Assembly (NCBI GenBank): GCA_963811685.1
Contig: CAWESK010000009.1
Span: forward strand, 124,001-188,000
Direction of reading: 5' to 3'
Origin: CAIWHR01 sp963811685
GTDB taxonomy: Bacteria; Pseudomonadota; Gammaproteobacteria; Burkholderiales; Casimicrobiaceae
DNA: 64,000 nt
This document shows positions 29,513 through 38,905 of the stretch, one piece after another; the first letter of the stretch is position 1, and the number at the start of each line of letters is the position of its first letter. The translations under genes and the position numbers were made by a program. Below the pieces are notes generated by a model. It had not been told where the DNA came from. It did no database searches and saw only the letters and a program-made list of their open reading frames with translations.

Positions 29513-29905
29513 ATGTCGATGACTCAGGGCGGGCTCCAGGACGCGCTGTCGCGGCTGTCGGCGTCGGTTGTCGCGCTCGTCCGGACGCGGGCGGAGATCG
29601 CGGCGCTGGATTTCGACGAGGCCGGCAGGCAGACGAAGAGTCGCGTCGCGCTGCTCGTCATCGGTCTCCTGTGCCTCGCCGTGGGAGCGCTCGCGGCGAC
29701 CGCGTTCGTCATCGTCTGTTTCTGGGACACGCATCGGCTGGAAGCGATTGGCGTGGTGACGATCGCGTATCTCCTTGCGGGTGCACTCTCGCTGTGGCGG
29801 TTCAGCGTGCGGCAGCGCACCGACCCGAAGCCGTTCGCGGCGACGCTCGCCGAGCTCGAGCGCGACGTCGAGTGGCTCGCCCGCAAGGCCCGGAGCGACG
29901 AGTGA
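29513..29905 (+). CDS. YqjE-like phage-holin-superfamily membrane protein
   Basis: The 130-residue protein has an amphipathic N-terminus (LQDALSRLSASVVALVRTRAEIAAL) and two membrane helices (residues 45-70 and 78-95), then a charged C-terminal helix. This is the layout of YqjE, which in many proteobacteria is encoded between YqjD and YqjK. Function unknown. It starts 25 bases after the DUF883 gene and overlaps the next one. Confidence 0.8.
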   Translation: MSMTQGGLQDALSRLSASVVALVRTRAEIAALDFDEAGRQTKSRVALLVIGLLCLAVGALAATAFVIVCFWDTHRLEAIGVVTIAYLLAGALSLWRFSVRQRTDPKPFAATLAELERDVEWLARKARSDE

Positions 29906-30185
29906 CCCACGCCCACGCCGCCAAGATCGCTGACCGCAGGACGCTGCTCGCGGCCCGTGCCGAGCTCGATCGCGCACGGGTGACCCTTGCGCTCCACGAG
30001 GTTCGATCGATCGTGGTCCCTTCGCCTTCCGGAGCGCGAGGCGGGCGGTGCGACCAGCCGCGGCGATGTTCGTCAGGCTCCTCGGTCCGGCGATCGGGAT
30101 GTCGCGGTTCGGGCGCTGGGTGCGCATCGCGTCGTGGGCGCTGGCGGCCTGGCGCATCGCGCGCAACTGGCGCACCGTTCGCTGA
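29902..30185 (+). CDS. YqjK-like small protein (probably frameshifted)
   Basis: GTG 29902 overlaps the stop of the previous gene (GTGA). The N-terminal part ADRRTLLAARAELDRARV fits YqjK-like proteins. The C-terminal membrane-proximal part (FVRLLGPAIGMSRFGRWVR, ending WRIARNWRTVR) lies in another frame and stops at 30185. The join is somewhere near 30015-30025. Here a single extra base does not restore the frame, so two extra bases or one missing base is needed. About 94 residues when joined. Confidence 0.6.
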
Positions 30186-30215
30186 CGACACGCGGCAAGA
30201 GCTCGCGGCGCGAAT

Positions 30216-31715
30216 CTAGCCCGGGCGCCCCAAGCCGAGCTCGCCCCACAGCGCATCGACGCGCGCCTTCACGTCGGCGTCCATCGCGATGCGCCGGCCC
30301 CACTCGCGCGTCGTCTCGCCCGGCCACTTGTTCGTCGCGTCGACGCCCATCTTGCTGCCGATGCCCGCGACGGGCGACGCGAAGTCGAGATAGTCGATCG
30401 GCGTCTGGGGGACGATCAGCGTGTCGCGCGCCGGATCGACGCGCGTCGAGATCGCCCAGATCACTTCCTTCCAGTCGCGGATCGCGATGTCGTCGTCGGT
30501 GACCACGATGAACTTCGTGTACATGAACTGGCGCAGGAAGCTCCAGACGCCGAACATCACCCGCTTCGCGTGTCCGGGGTACTGCTTTTTCATCGACACG
30601 ATCGCCATCCGGTAGCTGCACCCTTCGGGCGGCAGGTAGAAGTCCGTGATCTCGGGAAACTGCTTCTGCAAGAGCGGCACGAACACCTCGTTCAGCGCGA
30701 CCCCCAGCATCGACGGCTCGTCGGGCGGCTTGCCGGTATAGGTCGAGTGGTAGATCGGGTCGCGGCGCATCGTGATCCGCTCGATCGTCAGCACCGGGAA
30801 ACGCTCGACCTCGTTGTAGTAGCCGGTGTGGTCGCCGAACGGCCCTTCGCGGGCGGTCTCGTAGCCCGTCGGATCGCTCGCGTCCGGCCGGATGAAGCCT
30901 TCGAGGACGATCTCCGCCGAGGCCGGGACGTGCAGGCCGTGCGAGAGGCACTTGACGATTTCGGTGCGCGACCCGCGCAGCAACCCCGCGAACTGGTATT
31001 CGGACAGCGTGTCCGGCACCGGCGTGACCGCGCCGAGGATCGTCGCCGGATCGGCACCCAGCGCAACGGCGATCGGAAACGGCTCGCCCGGAGACGTTTG
31101 CGCGTGCTCGCGGAAATCGAGCGCGCCGCCGCGCGTGTGCAGCCAGCGCATGATCACCTTGTTGCTCGCGATCACCTGTTGCCGGTAGATGCCGAGGTTC
31201 TGGCGCGTCTTGTGCGGCCCGCGGGTGACGGTGAGGCCCCAGGTGATGAGCGGCGCGACGTCGTCGGGCCAGCACGTCTGCACCGGCAGGCGCGCGAGGT
31301 CGACATCGTCGCCTTCCCATACGATGTCCTGGCACGGCGCCGACGAGCGCTCCTTCGGCGCCATGTGCATCACCTGCAGGAAGAGCGGCCGCGTGTTCTG
31401 CCACGCGTCCTTCAGGCCCTTCGGCGGCTCCGGCTCCTTCAGGAACGCGAGCAGCTTGCCGATCTCGCGCAGCGCGGCGACGGAGTCTTCTCCCATCCCC
31501 AGCGCGACGCGGCGCGGCGTGCCGAAGAGATTGCCGAGCACGGGAATGCGATGGCCTTTCGGCTTCTCGAACAGTAGCGCCGGGCCGCCCGCTTTCAGCA
31601 CGCGGTCGCAGATCTCGGTCATCTCGAGACGCGGATCGACCTCGACGGCGATGCGCTTCAGCTCGCCGGCCTGTTCGAGTTGCGCGAGGAAGTCGCGGAG
31701 ATCGGCGTATTTCAT
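30216..31715 (-). CDS. ubiD: 4-hydroxy-3-polyprenylbenzoate decarboxylase
   Basis: This 499-residue prenylated-FMN-dependent decarboxylase of ubiquinone synthesis begins MKYADLRDFL, the usual family start; another ATG lies three codons upstream. Family blocks include NLGIYRQQVI, EGPFGDHTGYYNE (with the catalytic glutamate region) and TDDDIAIRDWKEV. It is monocistronic and diverges from the MFS gene. ubiA lies 8 kb away, so the pathway genes are scattered. Confidence 0.95.
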   Translation of the reverse strand: MKYADLRDFLAQLEQAGELKRIAVEVDPRLEMTEICDRVLKAGGPALLFEKPKGHRIPVLGNLFGTPRRVALGMGEDSVAALREIGKLLAFLKEPEPPKGLKDAWQNTRPLFLQVMHMAPKERSSAPCQDIVWEGDDVDLARLPVQTCWPDDVAPLITWGLTVTRGPHKTRQNLGIYRQQVIASNKVIMRWLHTRGGALDFREHAQTSPGEPFPIAVALGADPATILGAVTPVPDTLSEYQFAGLLRGSRTEIVKCLSHGLHVPASAEIVLEGFIRPDASDPTGYETAREGPFGDHTGYYNEVERFPVLTIERITMRRDPIYHSTYTGKPPDEPSMLGVALNEVFVPLLQKQFPEITDFYLPPEGCSYRMAIVSMKKQYPGHAKRVMFGVWSFLRQFMYTKFIVVTDDDIAIRDWKEVIWAISTRVDPARDTLIVPQTPIDYLDFASPVAGIGSKMGVDATNKWPGETTREWGRRIAMDADVKARVDALWGELGLGRPG

Positions 31716-31754
31716 GGCGGCCATGGTACCAAACGGATTCGCTCCCTCCGTCGG

Positions 31755-31760
31755 TACAAT
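31755..31760 (+). promoter_or_regulatory. Candidate -10 box (TACAAT) for the MFS gene
   Basis: TACAAT ends only 5 bases before the MFS ATG at 31766. If it is the true -10 box, transcription would begin at or next to the ATG and the mRNA would be leaderless. I see no ribosome binding site ahead of that ATG, which agrees with this. No clear -35 box. Confidence 0.35.
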
Positions 31761-31765
31761 GCGCG

Positions 31766-33028
31766 ATGGCCCTTGCTACCGGCGTCGCCGCCGGTGCGCG
31801 CTTCGCAAGCGCGCGCCGGATTATCTTCGGCGTCGTGCTCGCGAGCTATGTCCTGTCGTTCTTCCACCGCATCGCGCCTGCCGCGCTCGCCGGCGATCTG
31901 ACGCGCGCTTTCGCCATCAACGGCGCGGTGCTCGGAACGCTGGCGGCAACGTATTTCTACGTCTATACGCTGCTGCAGATACCGGTCGGCGTGCTGGCGG
32001 ACACGCTCGGGCCGCGGCGGATCCTCACCGCCGGCTCCCTGATCGCCGGCATCGGTTCCCTCGCCTTCGCGCTGGCGCCGACGTGGGAGATCGCGGCCGC
32101 GGGACGAACGCTCGTCGGCGTCGGCGTGTCGGTCGCCTTCATCGCGCTCCTCAAGGTGAGCGCGGTGTGGTTTCCGGCCAACCGCTTCGCCACGCTGAAC
32201 GGGATCACGCTGTTCGCCGGCAATCTCGGCGCGGTGATCGCCGGCGCGCCGCTCGCGTGGCTCGTCACGCAGACCTCGTGGCGCGTCATCTTCATCGTGC
32301 TTGCCCTGTTGTCGGTCGGGCTTGGCGTCGCGACGTGGCTTCGGGTGCGCGATCGTCCCGAAGACATGGGGTTCGCACCGGTGTCGGCCACTGCGGTTGC
32401 GGGCACGACGACCAATGCTCATTGGACACGGGCGCTCAGCCGCGTCGTCGCGAATCCGGCGACGTGGCCCGGCTTCTTCGTCAATGTCGGGATCGGCGGG
32501 AGCTACCTCGCGTTCGCCGGCCTCTGGGCGGTCCCGTATCTCGTCGACACGTACGGGATGTCCCAGGTCACCGCGGCGCAGCACGGAAGCGTATTGCTGC
32601 TGGGTGTCGCGTTCGGCGCTCTAATCATAGGCGCGCTTTCCGACCGGCTGGGCAACCGTCGCGGCGTGATGCGCGTCTGCGCGTTTCTGTACGCTCTTTC
32701 GTGGCTGCCCTGGCTGCTGCACGTGCAGTGGCCCCTCGCCGCCACTCTCGGATGGTTCCTGCTGATGGGACTTCTGATCCCGGGCTTCACGCTTGCGTGG
32801 ACGGTCGCGAAGGAAGTAAATCGGCCCGAGCATTCGGGCATCGCGACGTCGGTCGTCAACGTCGGCATCTTCCTCGGCACCGGCATTCTGCAGCCGCTGG
32901 TCGGCTGGGTGCTCGATCGCGGGCGCGCCGCCGGCGACCTCGCGGGCGCGTGGGACAGCGCGATCCTGATTCTGGCGGGCACCGCGTCGTTCGGTGCGCT
33001 GATGACGCTCGTCGGGCGCGGAAAATGA
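31766..33028 (+). CDS. Major facilitator superfamily transporter
   Basis: The 420-residue protein has about twelve predicted membrane helices. FFHRIAPAALAGDL near the first helix and GVLADTLGPRRIL (the loop 2-3 signature) match the organic-anion or nitrate/sugar-phosphate-like MFS groups common in proteobacteria. A second cytoplasmic motif GALSDRLGNRRG follows helix 8. Substrate unknown. It has no obvious operon partner. Confidence 0.88.
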   Translation: MALATGVAAGARFASARRIIFGVVLASYVLSFFHRIAPAALAGDLTRAFAINGAVLGTLAATYFYVYTLLQIPVGVLADTLGPRRILTAGSLIAGIGSLAFALAPTWEIAAAGRTLVGVGVSVAFIALLKVSAVWFPANRFATLNGITLFAGNLGAVIAGAPLAWLVTQTSWRVIFIVLALLSVGLGVATWLRVRDRPEDMGFAPVSATAVAGTTTNAHWTRALSRVVANPATWPGFFVNVGIGGSYLAFAGLWAVPYLVDTYGMSQVTAAQHGSVLLLGVAFGALIIGALSDRLGNRRGVMRVCAFLYALSWLPWLLHVQWPLAATLGWFLLMGLLIPGFTLAWTVAKEVNRPEHSGIATSVVNVGIFLGTGILQPLVGWVLDRGRAAGDLAGAWDSAILILAGTASFGALMTLVGRGK

Positions 33029-33176
33029 GCCATCGATGGCAGAAAACTGCGAAAACCGATAGATTCGACATCGGACTCCCGAGTGGGCCGGTTTCAGTGC
33101 GGTCACGCCCGTAGAATCGATGAAGATGGGAGTGTCGAGTGGGTGGTCATTTCGACTTGTCGGATTGGATGCCGCA

Positions 33177-34406
33177 ATGAATTCCGTCGGCGGAAACGCA
33201 GGCGACCACAGCCCGACGGGCGCACAACGATGGGCACTGGCGTTCGCGTTGCTGTTGGCATTAGCTGGCTGCGGCGGCGGGTCGTCCAACGGAGGTAGCA
33301 CGCAGGCGGATTGGTTCGGCACACCGATCCTGACGGAGCTTGGATCCGCTCCCCACGCGATTGGATTCGGAGATTTCAACGGCGACGGCAGGCCGGATGT
33401 CGCGTTCACGCTCGCGACCGGCGCCCTCTACGTCGCACTCGGCAACGGCGACGGGACGTTCAAGGCCGCGCAGGCGATTTCGGGCGTGACCAGTGTCGGC
33501 GACATCGCCGTCGGAGACCTGAACGGCGACGGCAAGGCGGACCTCGTCGTCATCGGGTGCGCACCGTCGTGTCCGCCGGGCGGCGCGCCTTTGCTCGTCC
33601 TGACAGGCAACGGCGACGGTTCCTTCGGAGCGCCCGTCGCCTACGTAGCCGCCGGACCCGGGTCCGCCGCAAACTCCGTCGGCATCGCGGATTTCGACGG
33701 CGACGGCCGTCTCGACGTCGCTGCCGGCCAGACGCGGCATTTCGTTTCGGTCTTCTTCGGCAACGGCGACGGCACGCTGCAGCCGCGAACGGAGTGGCCT
33801 TATCCAGTGGATGCGGGGGCGGCCCTTGGCGACGGGTACGGAATCTCGGTCGCCGATCTCACCGGCGATCGCATCTCGGACATCGCGGCGTTCTATTCCG
33901 GCGGGTTCACCCAAGGGATGTCGGTGCTGCTCGGTCGCGGCGACAGGACCTTCGGGGCGACACCCTCGGGCGGCGGACCGTATCGCGCACTGCAGCGGCA
34001 CTTCGCCGATTTCAATGGCGATGCGAAGCTCGACCTCGCGCTGACCGGCGACTACGTCGGACCCGGCGGCGCCCCCGGACGCGTGACGATACTGCTAGGG
34101 AACGGCGACGGAACGTTCCGCCCGGCGACGTTCCCCGACTATCCTCATGCGTACGACAACGGGACCTTCGCTGTCGGCGACGTCGATCGCGACGGCAAGC
34201 CGGACATCGTCGTCCGCGCCTCCGGAACCAGCGATTTCTTCATCCTCCTGGGCCATGGCGACGGCACGTTCGCCGACGCACAGCCGCAAACGCTCACGCT
34301 CGACGGCGCATCGGTGACCGGCCTCATCGACGTCAACGGCGACGGCCGCCTCGACCTGGTGCTTGTGACGCCGACGGGATTCGCAGTCCTGCTCGGAGCT
34401 CGCTAG
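33177..34406 (+). CDS. Secreted lipoprotein with FG-GAP/VCBS beta-propeller repeats
   Basis: The protein has a signal sequence with lipobox LALAGC followed by a glycine/serine linker. The rest is a series of about seven repeats, each with a calcium-loop motif such as DFNGDGRPD, DLNGDGKAD, DFDGDGRLD and DVNGDGRLD. These form an integrin-like beta-propeller. Such proteins sit on the cell surface; ligand unknown. ATG 33177 places the hydrophobic core normally; ATG 33120 and 33126 are alternatives. The next gene encodes another repeat-rich lipoprotein, 43 bases on. Confidence 0.82.
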   Translation: MNSVGGNAGDHSPTGAQRWALAFALLLALAGCGGGSSNGGSTQADWFGTPILTELGSAPHAIGFGDFNGDGRPDVAFTLATGALYVALGNGDGTFKAAQAISGVTSVGDIAVGDLNGDGKADLVVIGCAPSCPPGGAPLLVLTGNGDGSFGAPVAYVAAGPGSAANSVGIADFDGDGRLDVAAGQTRHFVSVFFGNGDGTLQPRTEWPYPVDAGAALGDGYGISVADLTGDRISDIAAFYSGGFTQGMSVLLGRGDRTFGATPSGGGPYRALQRHFADFNGDAKLDLALTGDYVGPGGAPGRVTILLGNGDGTFRPATFPDYPHAYDNGTFAVGDVDRDGKPDIVVRASGTSDFFILLGHGDGTFADAQPQTLTLDGASVTGLIDVNGDGRLDLVLVTPTGFAVLLGAR

Positions 34407-34449
34407 AACAGCTCGATCGCTTTTCAGTCGGATGTGCCAGGACGCAGAC

Positions 34450-36378
34450 ATGAGCATTCGCGTTGCCAATCGAATCTTCTCCACGATCGGGCTCGCAGCC
34501 GCGCTCCTGCTTGAGGGTTGTGGGGGTGGCGGATCCTCGGGAACGGCTCCGCAGCCTCCGCCGGGCTCGCTCGACCCGAGTTTCGGCAACGCCGGCACGG
34601 TCCTCAATTCGAAACCTTCCGTCGCAGGTGGCATTGCGTTGCAGCCCGACTGGCAAGATCGTCGTCGCCGCGGGCGAATGGCTGATTCGGTACGATCGTG
34701 ATGGAGTTCTGGACGCGACATTCGGCACTGGAGGACTTGCCAGCGCGGCGCCGGAAGGCAATGGATTCGTCGCCGGGAGTGTTTCGTTGCAGCTAGACGG
34801 CAAGATCGTCGCGTCGGGAATTTTCACAGGTCCTGGCGGGGCTTTCCACTGCACCCTGGCGCGATACTCGATCGACGGTGCGATCGACCGCACGTTTGGG
34901 AACGGAGGATTTGTCGTGTGGGATCGCACGGCTACCCCAGCAACTGCGCGGGCCTCGCGATACAGGTAGATGGCGGCATCATCGTGGGCATCAACGTTGA
35001 AGCTCTTCCCTGCGGGGCGGCTCGACCGCGAGATTCCATGTCGACGGAACCCTCGACATGACGTTTGGTGCCAACGGAGTTGCCTTCGGCGGCGGGACGA
35101 TCGCCATTCAGCCGGACGGAAAGATTCTTTCTGCATCGGTTTTTCGTGGCCATGGCTTGAACCAATGCACGGTGACGCGAGTGGATGCAGGCGGCGTCAC
35201 GGACACCGCATTCGGCGATGGCGGCCGCGTAGCATGGACGGGACCGTTCGATGAGCAGGCCCCGCTCGCCTGCGCCTTGGCACGTCAGCCCGACGGCAAG
35301 ATCGTCGTCTTGAACGAGGGCAGCGTGGCGCGGTTCCTCGAGACCGGGGCGCCCGATTCCCGATTTGGCAACGACGGTGTCGTGACCGGCTTGCCTGGCG
35401 TCGCGCTTGCCGTGCAATCGAACGGCAAGATTGTAGTCGTCGGAGGCGACGGCAACAGCTATCCACAGAAAGGCTTCGCGTTGTGGCGGCTTGGTACGAG
35501 TGGAGAGCCCGACTCCGAGTTCGGCAACTCCGGCACCGTCGTCACGCCGCTGCTGGGCGACGGAGACGCCGTCAACCTTGCGATTCAGCCGGACGGCCGG
35601 ATTATTGCTTCGGGATCGACTGCCCCTCCCGGCGGAGCGCCTGGAACCCGGCAGGCTCGATGGCAGTATCGTCGTCGGCATTCAGACTGAAATCAATCCC
35701 GTAACGAGCGGTACTATCGTGAGATTCCGATCCGACGGAACACTCGATGGCACGTTTGGTTCTGCAGGTGGTGCGTTCCGCGGCGGGGCTATCGCCATTC
35801 AACCGGATGGGAAGATTCTCGCAGCATCGAAGTCTCGCAACGACGGCCCGATCCAGTGCTCGGTGGCGCGCCTCGAAGCAAGCGGCGCATTGGATACCAG
35901 CTTCGGCGATGACGGCCGCGTGACATGGAAAGGGCCGTTCGACGAAACGGCTCCTTTCGTCTGTGCGTTGGCAATTCAGCCCGACGGCAAGTTCATCGTC
36001 GTGAATGGGGGCAGCATCGCTCGATTCCTCGGGAATGGTGCGTCGGACTCCAATTTCGGCAATGACGGACTGGTGACTGGAGTCACCGGTATTGCGCTTG
36101 GCTTGCAATCGAACGGGAAGATTGTGATTGCGGGCGGCGACTACTCGAATCCAGCGAGTCCTGTCTTTGCCTTAACGAGGCTTGGCTCGGATGGAGAGCT
36201 AGATTCGGGGTTCGGTAACCTCGGGACCGTCCTCACGCCGTTGCTTGGTGCGGGCCAAGCTCTTGACTTGGCGATTCAGCCGGATGGACGGATCATTGCT
36301 TCAGGATCGACACGGCCTGCTGGAAAACCCATTGGCCCCCCGTGGGAGGCGGCGTTGGCACGCTATTTCGGAGATTAG
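34450..36378 (+). CDS. Delta-60 repeat beta-propeller-like lipoprotein (frameshifted)
   Basis: The N-terminus has a lipobox-like LLLEGCGGGG. The rest consists of delta-60 repeats: D-x-x-FG-x-x-G turns alternating with IQPDGKI strands (for example LDPSFGNAGTV, TFGTGGL, IQPDGKILSAS, FGNDGVVTG). The sequence passes through all three frames, with breaks near 34652, 34920, 35030 and 35640-35690. Joined, it would be about 640 residues. The C-terminal two thirds are an internal tandem duplication. If the break near 35640-35690 is real, there may instead be two paralogous genes. Function unknown. G+C is lower than in the neighbours. Confidence 0.65.
35040..36322 (+). repeat. Diverged tandem duplication inside the delta-60 gene
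   Basis: Bases 35040-35631 and 35731-36322 align at a constant offset of 691 bases and encode parallel proteins. Examples are IQPDGKILSAS and IQPDGKILAAS, WTGPFDEQAP and WKGPFDETAP, FGNDGVVTG and FGNDGLVTG, and AIQPDGRIIASGST in both. The offset is not a multiple of three, so the two copies are read in different frames at present. Confidence 0.8.
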
Positions 36379-36433
36379 CGTCACTATCCTTGCCAGACCC
36401 CAACGGGGAAGCCGCAATCCTGTTTGGCGCGTG

Positions 36434-38107
36434 TCAGAACAATCCGACGACCTTGCCGTCGTCGGTCAGGTCGATCTTCGCCGCCGACGGCTCCTTCGGC
36501 AGCCCGGGCATCGTCATCACGTCGCCGCACACCATGACGACGAACTCCGCGCCGGCGGCGAGCCGCACTTCGCGGATATTGACCACGTGCCCGGACGGTG
36601 CGCCCCGCAGCAGCGGATCCGTCGAGAACGAATACTGGGTCTTCGCGACGCAGACGGGATAGTGCCCGTACCCCTCGGTCTGCAGCTTCTTGATCTGCGC
36701 GCGCACCTTGCTGTCGGCGGTCACCTCGGAGGCACCGTAGATCGTCCGCGCGACCTTGCCCATCTTGTCCCACAGCGTGTCGTCGTCGTCGTAGACGAGC
36801 CGAAAATCCGCGGGAATGCGCTCGATCACGTCGACGACGGCCCGGGCAAGGGCCTCGGCGCCGGCGCCGCCATCGGCCCAGTGCTTCGCAACGACGACCG
36901 GCGCGTCGTGATGCGCGATCTTCTTCTTGAGAAGCGCGATCTCGGCTTCGGTATCGGAAGAAAAATGGTTGATCGCGACCACGCACGGCAACCCGTAATG
37001 GTTGCGCACGTTGTTCATGTGCCGCTCCAGGTTCGCGATTCCCTTTTCCAGCGCCGGCAGGTCCTCCTTCGTGAGCTCCTTCAAATCGGCGCCGCCGTGG
37101 AACTTGAGCGCGCGCATCGTCGCCACCAGCACCGTGACGTCCGGCCGCAGCCCGGACTTGCGGCATTTGATGTTGATGAACTTCTCGGCGCCCAAGTCGG
37201 CACCGAAGCCCGCCTCGGTGACGACGTAATCGGCGAGCTTCAGCGCCGCCTTGGTGGCAATCACCGAATTGCAGCCGTGCGCGATGTTGCCGAACGGGCC
37301 GCCATGGATGAACGCAGGATTGTTCTCCAGCGTCTGCACGAGATTGGGCTGCAGCGCGTCCTTCAGGAGCACCGTCATCGCGCCCTCGGCGTCGAGGTCG
37401 CCCGCATGGACGGGCTTCTGGTCGCGCGTGTACCCCACGACGATCTTCGCGAACCGCGCCTTCAGGTCGGCGAGCGACTCCGCGAGGCAGAAGATCGCCA
37501 TCACCTCGGAGGCGACGACGATGTCGAAGCCATCCTGCCGCGGGAAGCCGTTCGCGGGACCGCCGAGCGCAATCGTGATGTCGCGCAGCGCGCGGTCGTT
37601 CATGTCGACGACGCGTTTCCACGTGATGCGCCGCACATCGATGCCGAGCGCGTTGCCGTGGTGGATGTGGTTGTCGATGAGCGCGGCGAGCAGGTTGTTC
37701 GCGACGCCGATCGCGTGGAAGTCGCCGGTGAAGTGCAGGTTGATGTCCTCCATCGGCACCACCTGCGCGAAGCCGCCGCCCGCCGCGCCGCCCTTCATCC
37801 CGAACACCGGCCCGAGCGAGGGCTCGCGCAGGCAGATCGCCGCTTTCTTGCCGATGCGATTCAGCGCATCACCGAGGCCTACGGTGGTCGTCGTCTTCCC
37901 CTCGCCGGCGGGCGTGGGACTGATCGCCGAGACGAGGATCAGCTTTCCGCTGCGCCCGCTGGCGTGGCGCGCAAGCCACTCGAGCGATACCTTCGCTTTC
38001 GTGCGCCCGTAAGGCACGAGCGCATCTTCGGGAATCCCGAGCCGCGCGGCGATTTCGCCGATCGGTTTCAGCTTGGCCCGCTGCGCGATCTCGATGTCGG
38101 TTTGCAT
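36434..38107 (-). CDS. fhs: Formate--tetrahydrofolate ligase
   Basis: This 557-residue cytoplasmic enzyme makes 10-formyl-tetrahydrofolate from formate, ATP and THF. The ATP-binding PTPAGEGKTTTT motif, REPSLGPVFGMKGGAAGGG, FTGDFHAIG and the MTMPGLPKEPSA end are all present, and the length is right. It is the last gene of a three-gene minus-strand set, 8 bases after an SDR gene. It converges on the delta-60 gene across about 55 bases. Confidence 0.96.
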   Translation of the reverse strand: MQTDIEIAQRAKLKPIGEIAARLGIPEDALVPYGRTKAKVSLEWLARHASGRSGKLILVSAISPTPAGEGKTTTTVGLGDALNRIGKKAAICLREPSLGPVFGMKGGAAGGGFAQVVPMEDINLHFTGDFHAIGVANNLLAALIDNHIHHGNALGIDVRRITWKRVVDMNDRALRDITIALGGPANGFPRQDGFDIVVASEVMAIFCLAESLADLKARFAKIVVGYTRDQKPVHAGDLDAEGAMTVLLKDALQPNLVQTLENNPAFIHGGPFGNIAHGCNSVIATKAALKLADYVVTEAGFGADLGAEKFINIKCRKSGLRPDVTVLVATMRALKFHGGADLKELTKEDLPALEKGIANLERHMNNVRNHYGLPCVVAINHFSSDTEAEIALLKKKIAHHDAPVVVAKHWADGGAGAEALARAVVDVIERIPADFRLVYDDDDTLWDKMGKVARTIYGASEVTADSKVRAQIKKLQTEGYGHYPVCVAKTQYSFSTDPLLRGAPSGHVVNIREVRLAAGAEFVVMVCGDVMTMPGLPKEPSAAKIDLTDDGKVVGLF

Positions 38108-38115
38108 TGTGTCTT

Positions 38116-38901
38116 TCAGATGACGGGGTTGGCCCCGCCGTCCATCGGGACGATGGCGCCCGTCACATAGCTCGCCTCGTCGGACGCGAGGAACAGCACG
38201 ACGCGAGCGACTTCCTCCGGCGTGCCGGCGCGGCCGAGCGGAATCCTCGCCTCGCTGCGCTTCAGGAGCTCGGCTTCGGCGAGGCCGGTCATCTTCGATT
38301 CGACCGCGAGACCTTCCTGCACGCGGCCCGTCATCGTGATGCCGGGGTTGATGGCATTGATCCGGATCCCTTTCGGGCCGAACGCCGCGGCGAGGCCGGT
38401 CGTCGCGAGCATCAGCGCCGCGTTCGCCGCGCCGCCGGGCAAATGGACCGGATTCGCGACCTTGCCGCCGCTGCCGATGACATTGACGATCGCGCCGCGG
38501 CCGCGCGTGACCATCCGCTTCAGCGCGGCGCCGAGCGGATGGATGTAGCTGAAGTACTTCGCATCCATCGCGGCGTGCCAGGAGGAGGCGTCGAGATCCG
38601 CCGGCGCATACCGGCGGGCAGCGCCGGCCGAGTTCACGAGAATGTCGATGGGTCCGACGTCGCGCTCGGCTTCGGCAATCATCGTCTCCGCGTCCTCAGC
38701 GCGGACGAGATCGGCGGCGATCGCCGTCGGCGCATGGTGCGTGGCCGGGAATCGCGCCAACGCGGCATCGAGATTGGCCGCGCTGCGCGATACGAGCACC
38801 ACCTTCGCGCCTTCGCGGGCGAACGCTTCCGCGCACGCGTAGCCGATGCCCTTGCTCGCGCCCGTGACGACGACGACCTTGTCGGTGAGCTTCAGGTCCA
38901 T
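38116..38901 (-). CDS. Atypical short-chain dehydrogenase lacking the Tyr-Lys active site
   Basis: The 261-residue protein has an intact Rossmann motif (VTGASKGIG), NSAG at the usual place and a normal C-terminal INPG...PMDGG region. Where classical SDRs have YxxxK it reads HLPGGAANAALML, so neither the catalytic tyrosine nor the lysine is present, although a serine-glycine stretch (VIGSGG) precedes it. The frame is intact here, so this is not a sequencing break. It may be a binding protein or use different chemistry. It lies between an SRPBCC gene and fhs with gaps of 4 and 8 bases. Confidence 0.85.
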   Translation of the reverse strand: MDLKLTDKVVVVTGASKGIGYACAEAFAREGAKVVLVSRSAANLDAALARFPATHHAPTAIAADLVRAEDAETMIAEAERDVGPIDILVNSAGAARRYAPADLDASSWHAAMDAKYFSYIHPLGAALKRMVTRGRGAIVNVIGSGGKVANPVHLPGGAANAALMLATTGLAAAFGPKGIRINAINPGITMTGRVQEGLAVESKMTGLAEAELLKRSEARIPLGRAGTPEEVARVVLFLASDEASYVTGAIVPMDGGANPVI

Positions 38902-38905
38902 CGTG

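Noticed and set aside
33355..34365. Periodic GGCGACGG-like repeats as a CRISPR or DNA-level repeat array
   Set aside because: They are codon-phased calcium-loop motifs (GDG) of the FG-GAP repeats with unequal spacing and no conserved direct repeat.
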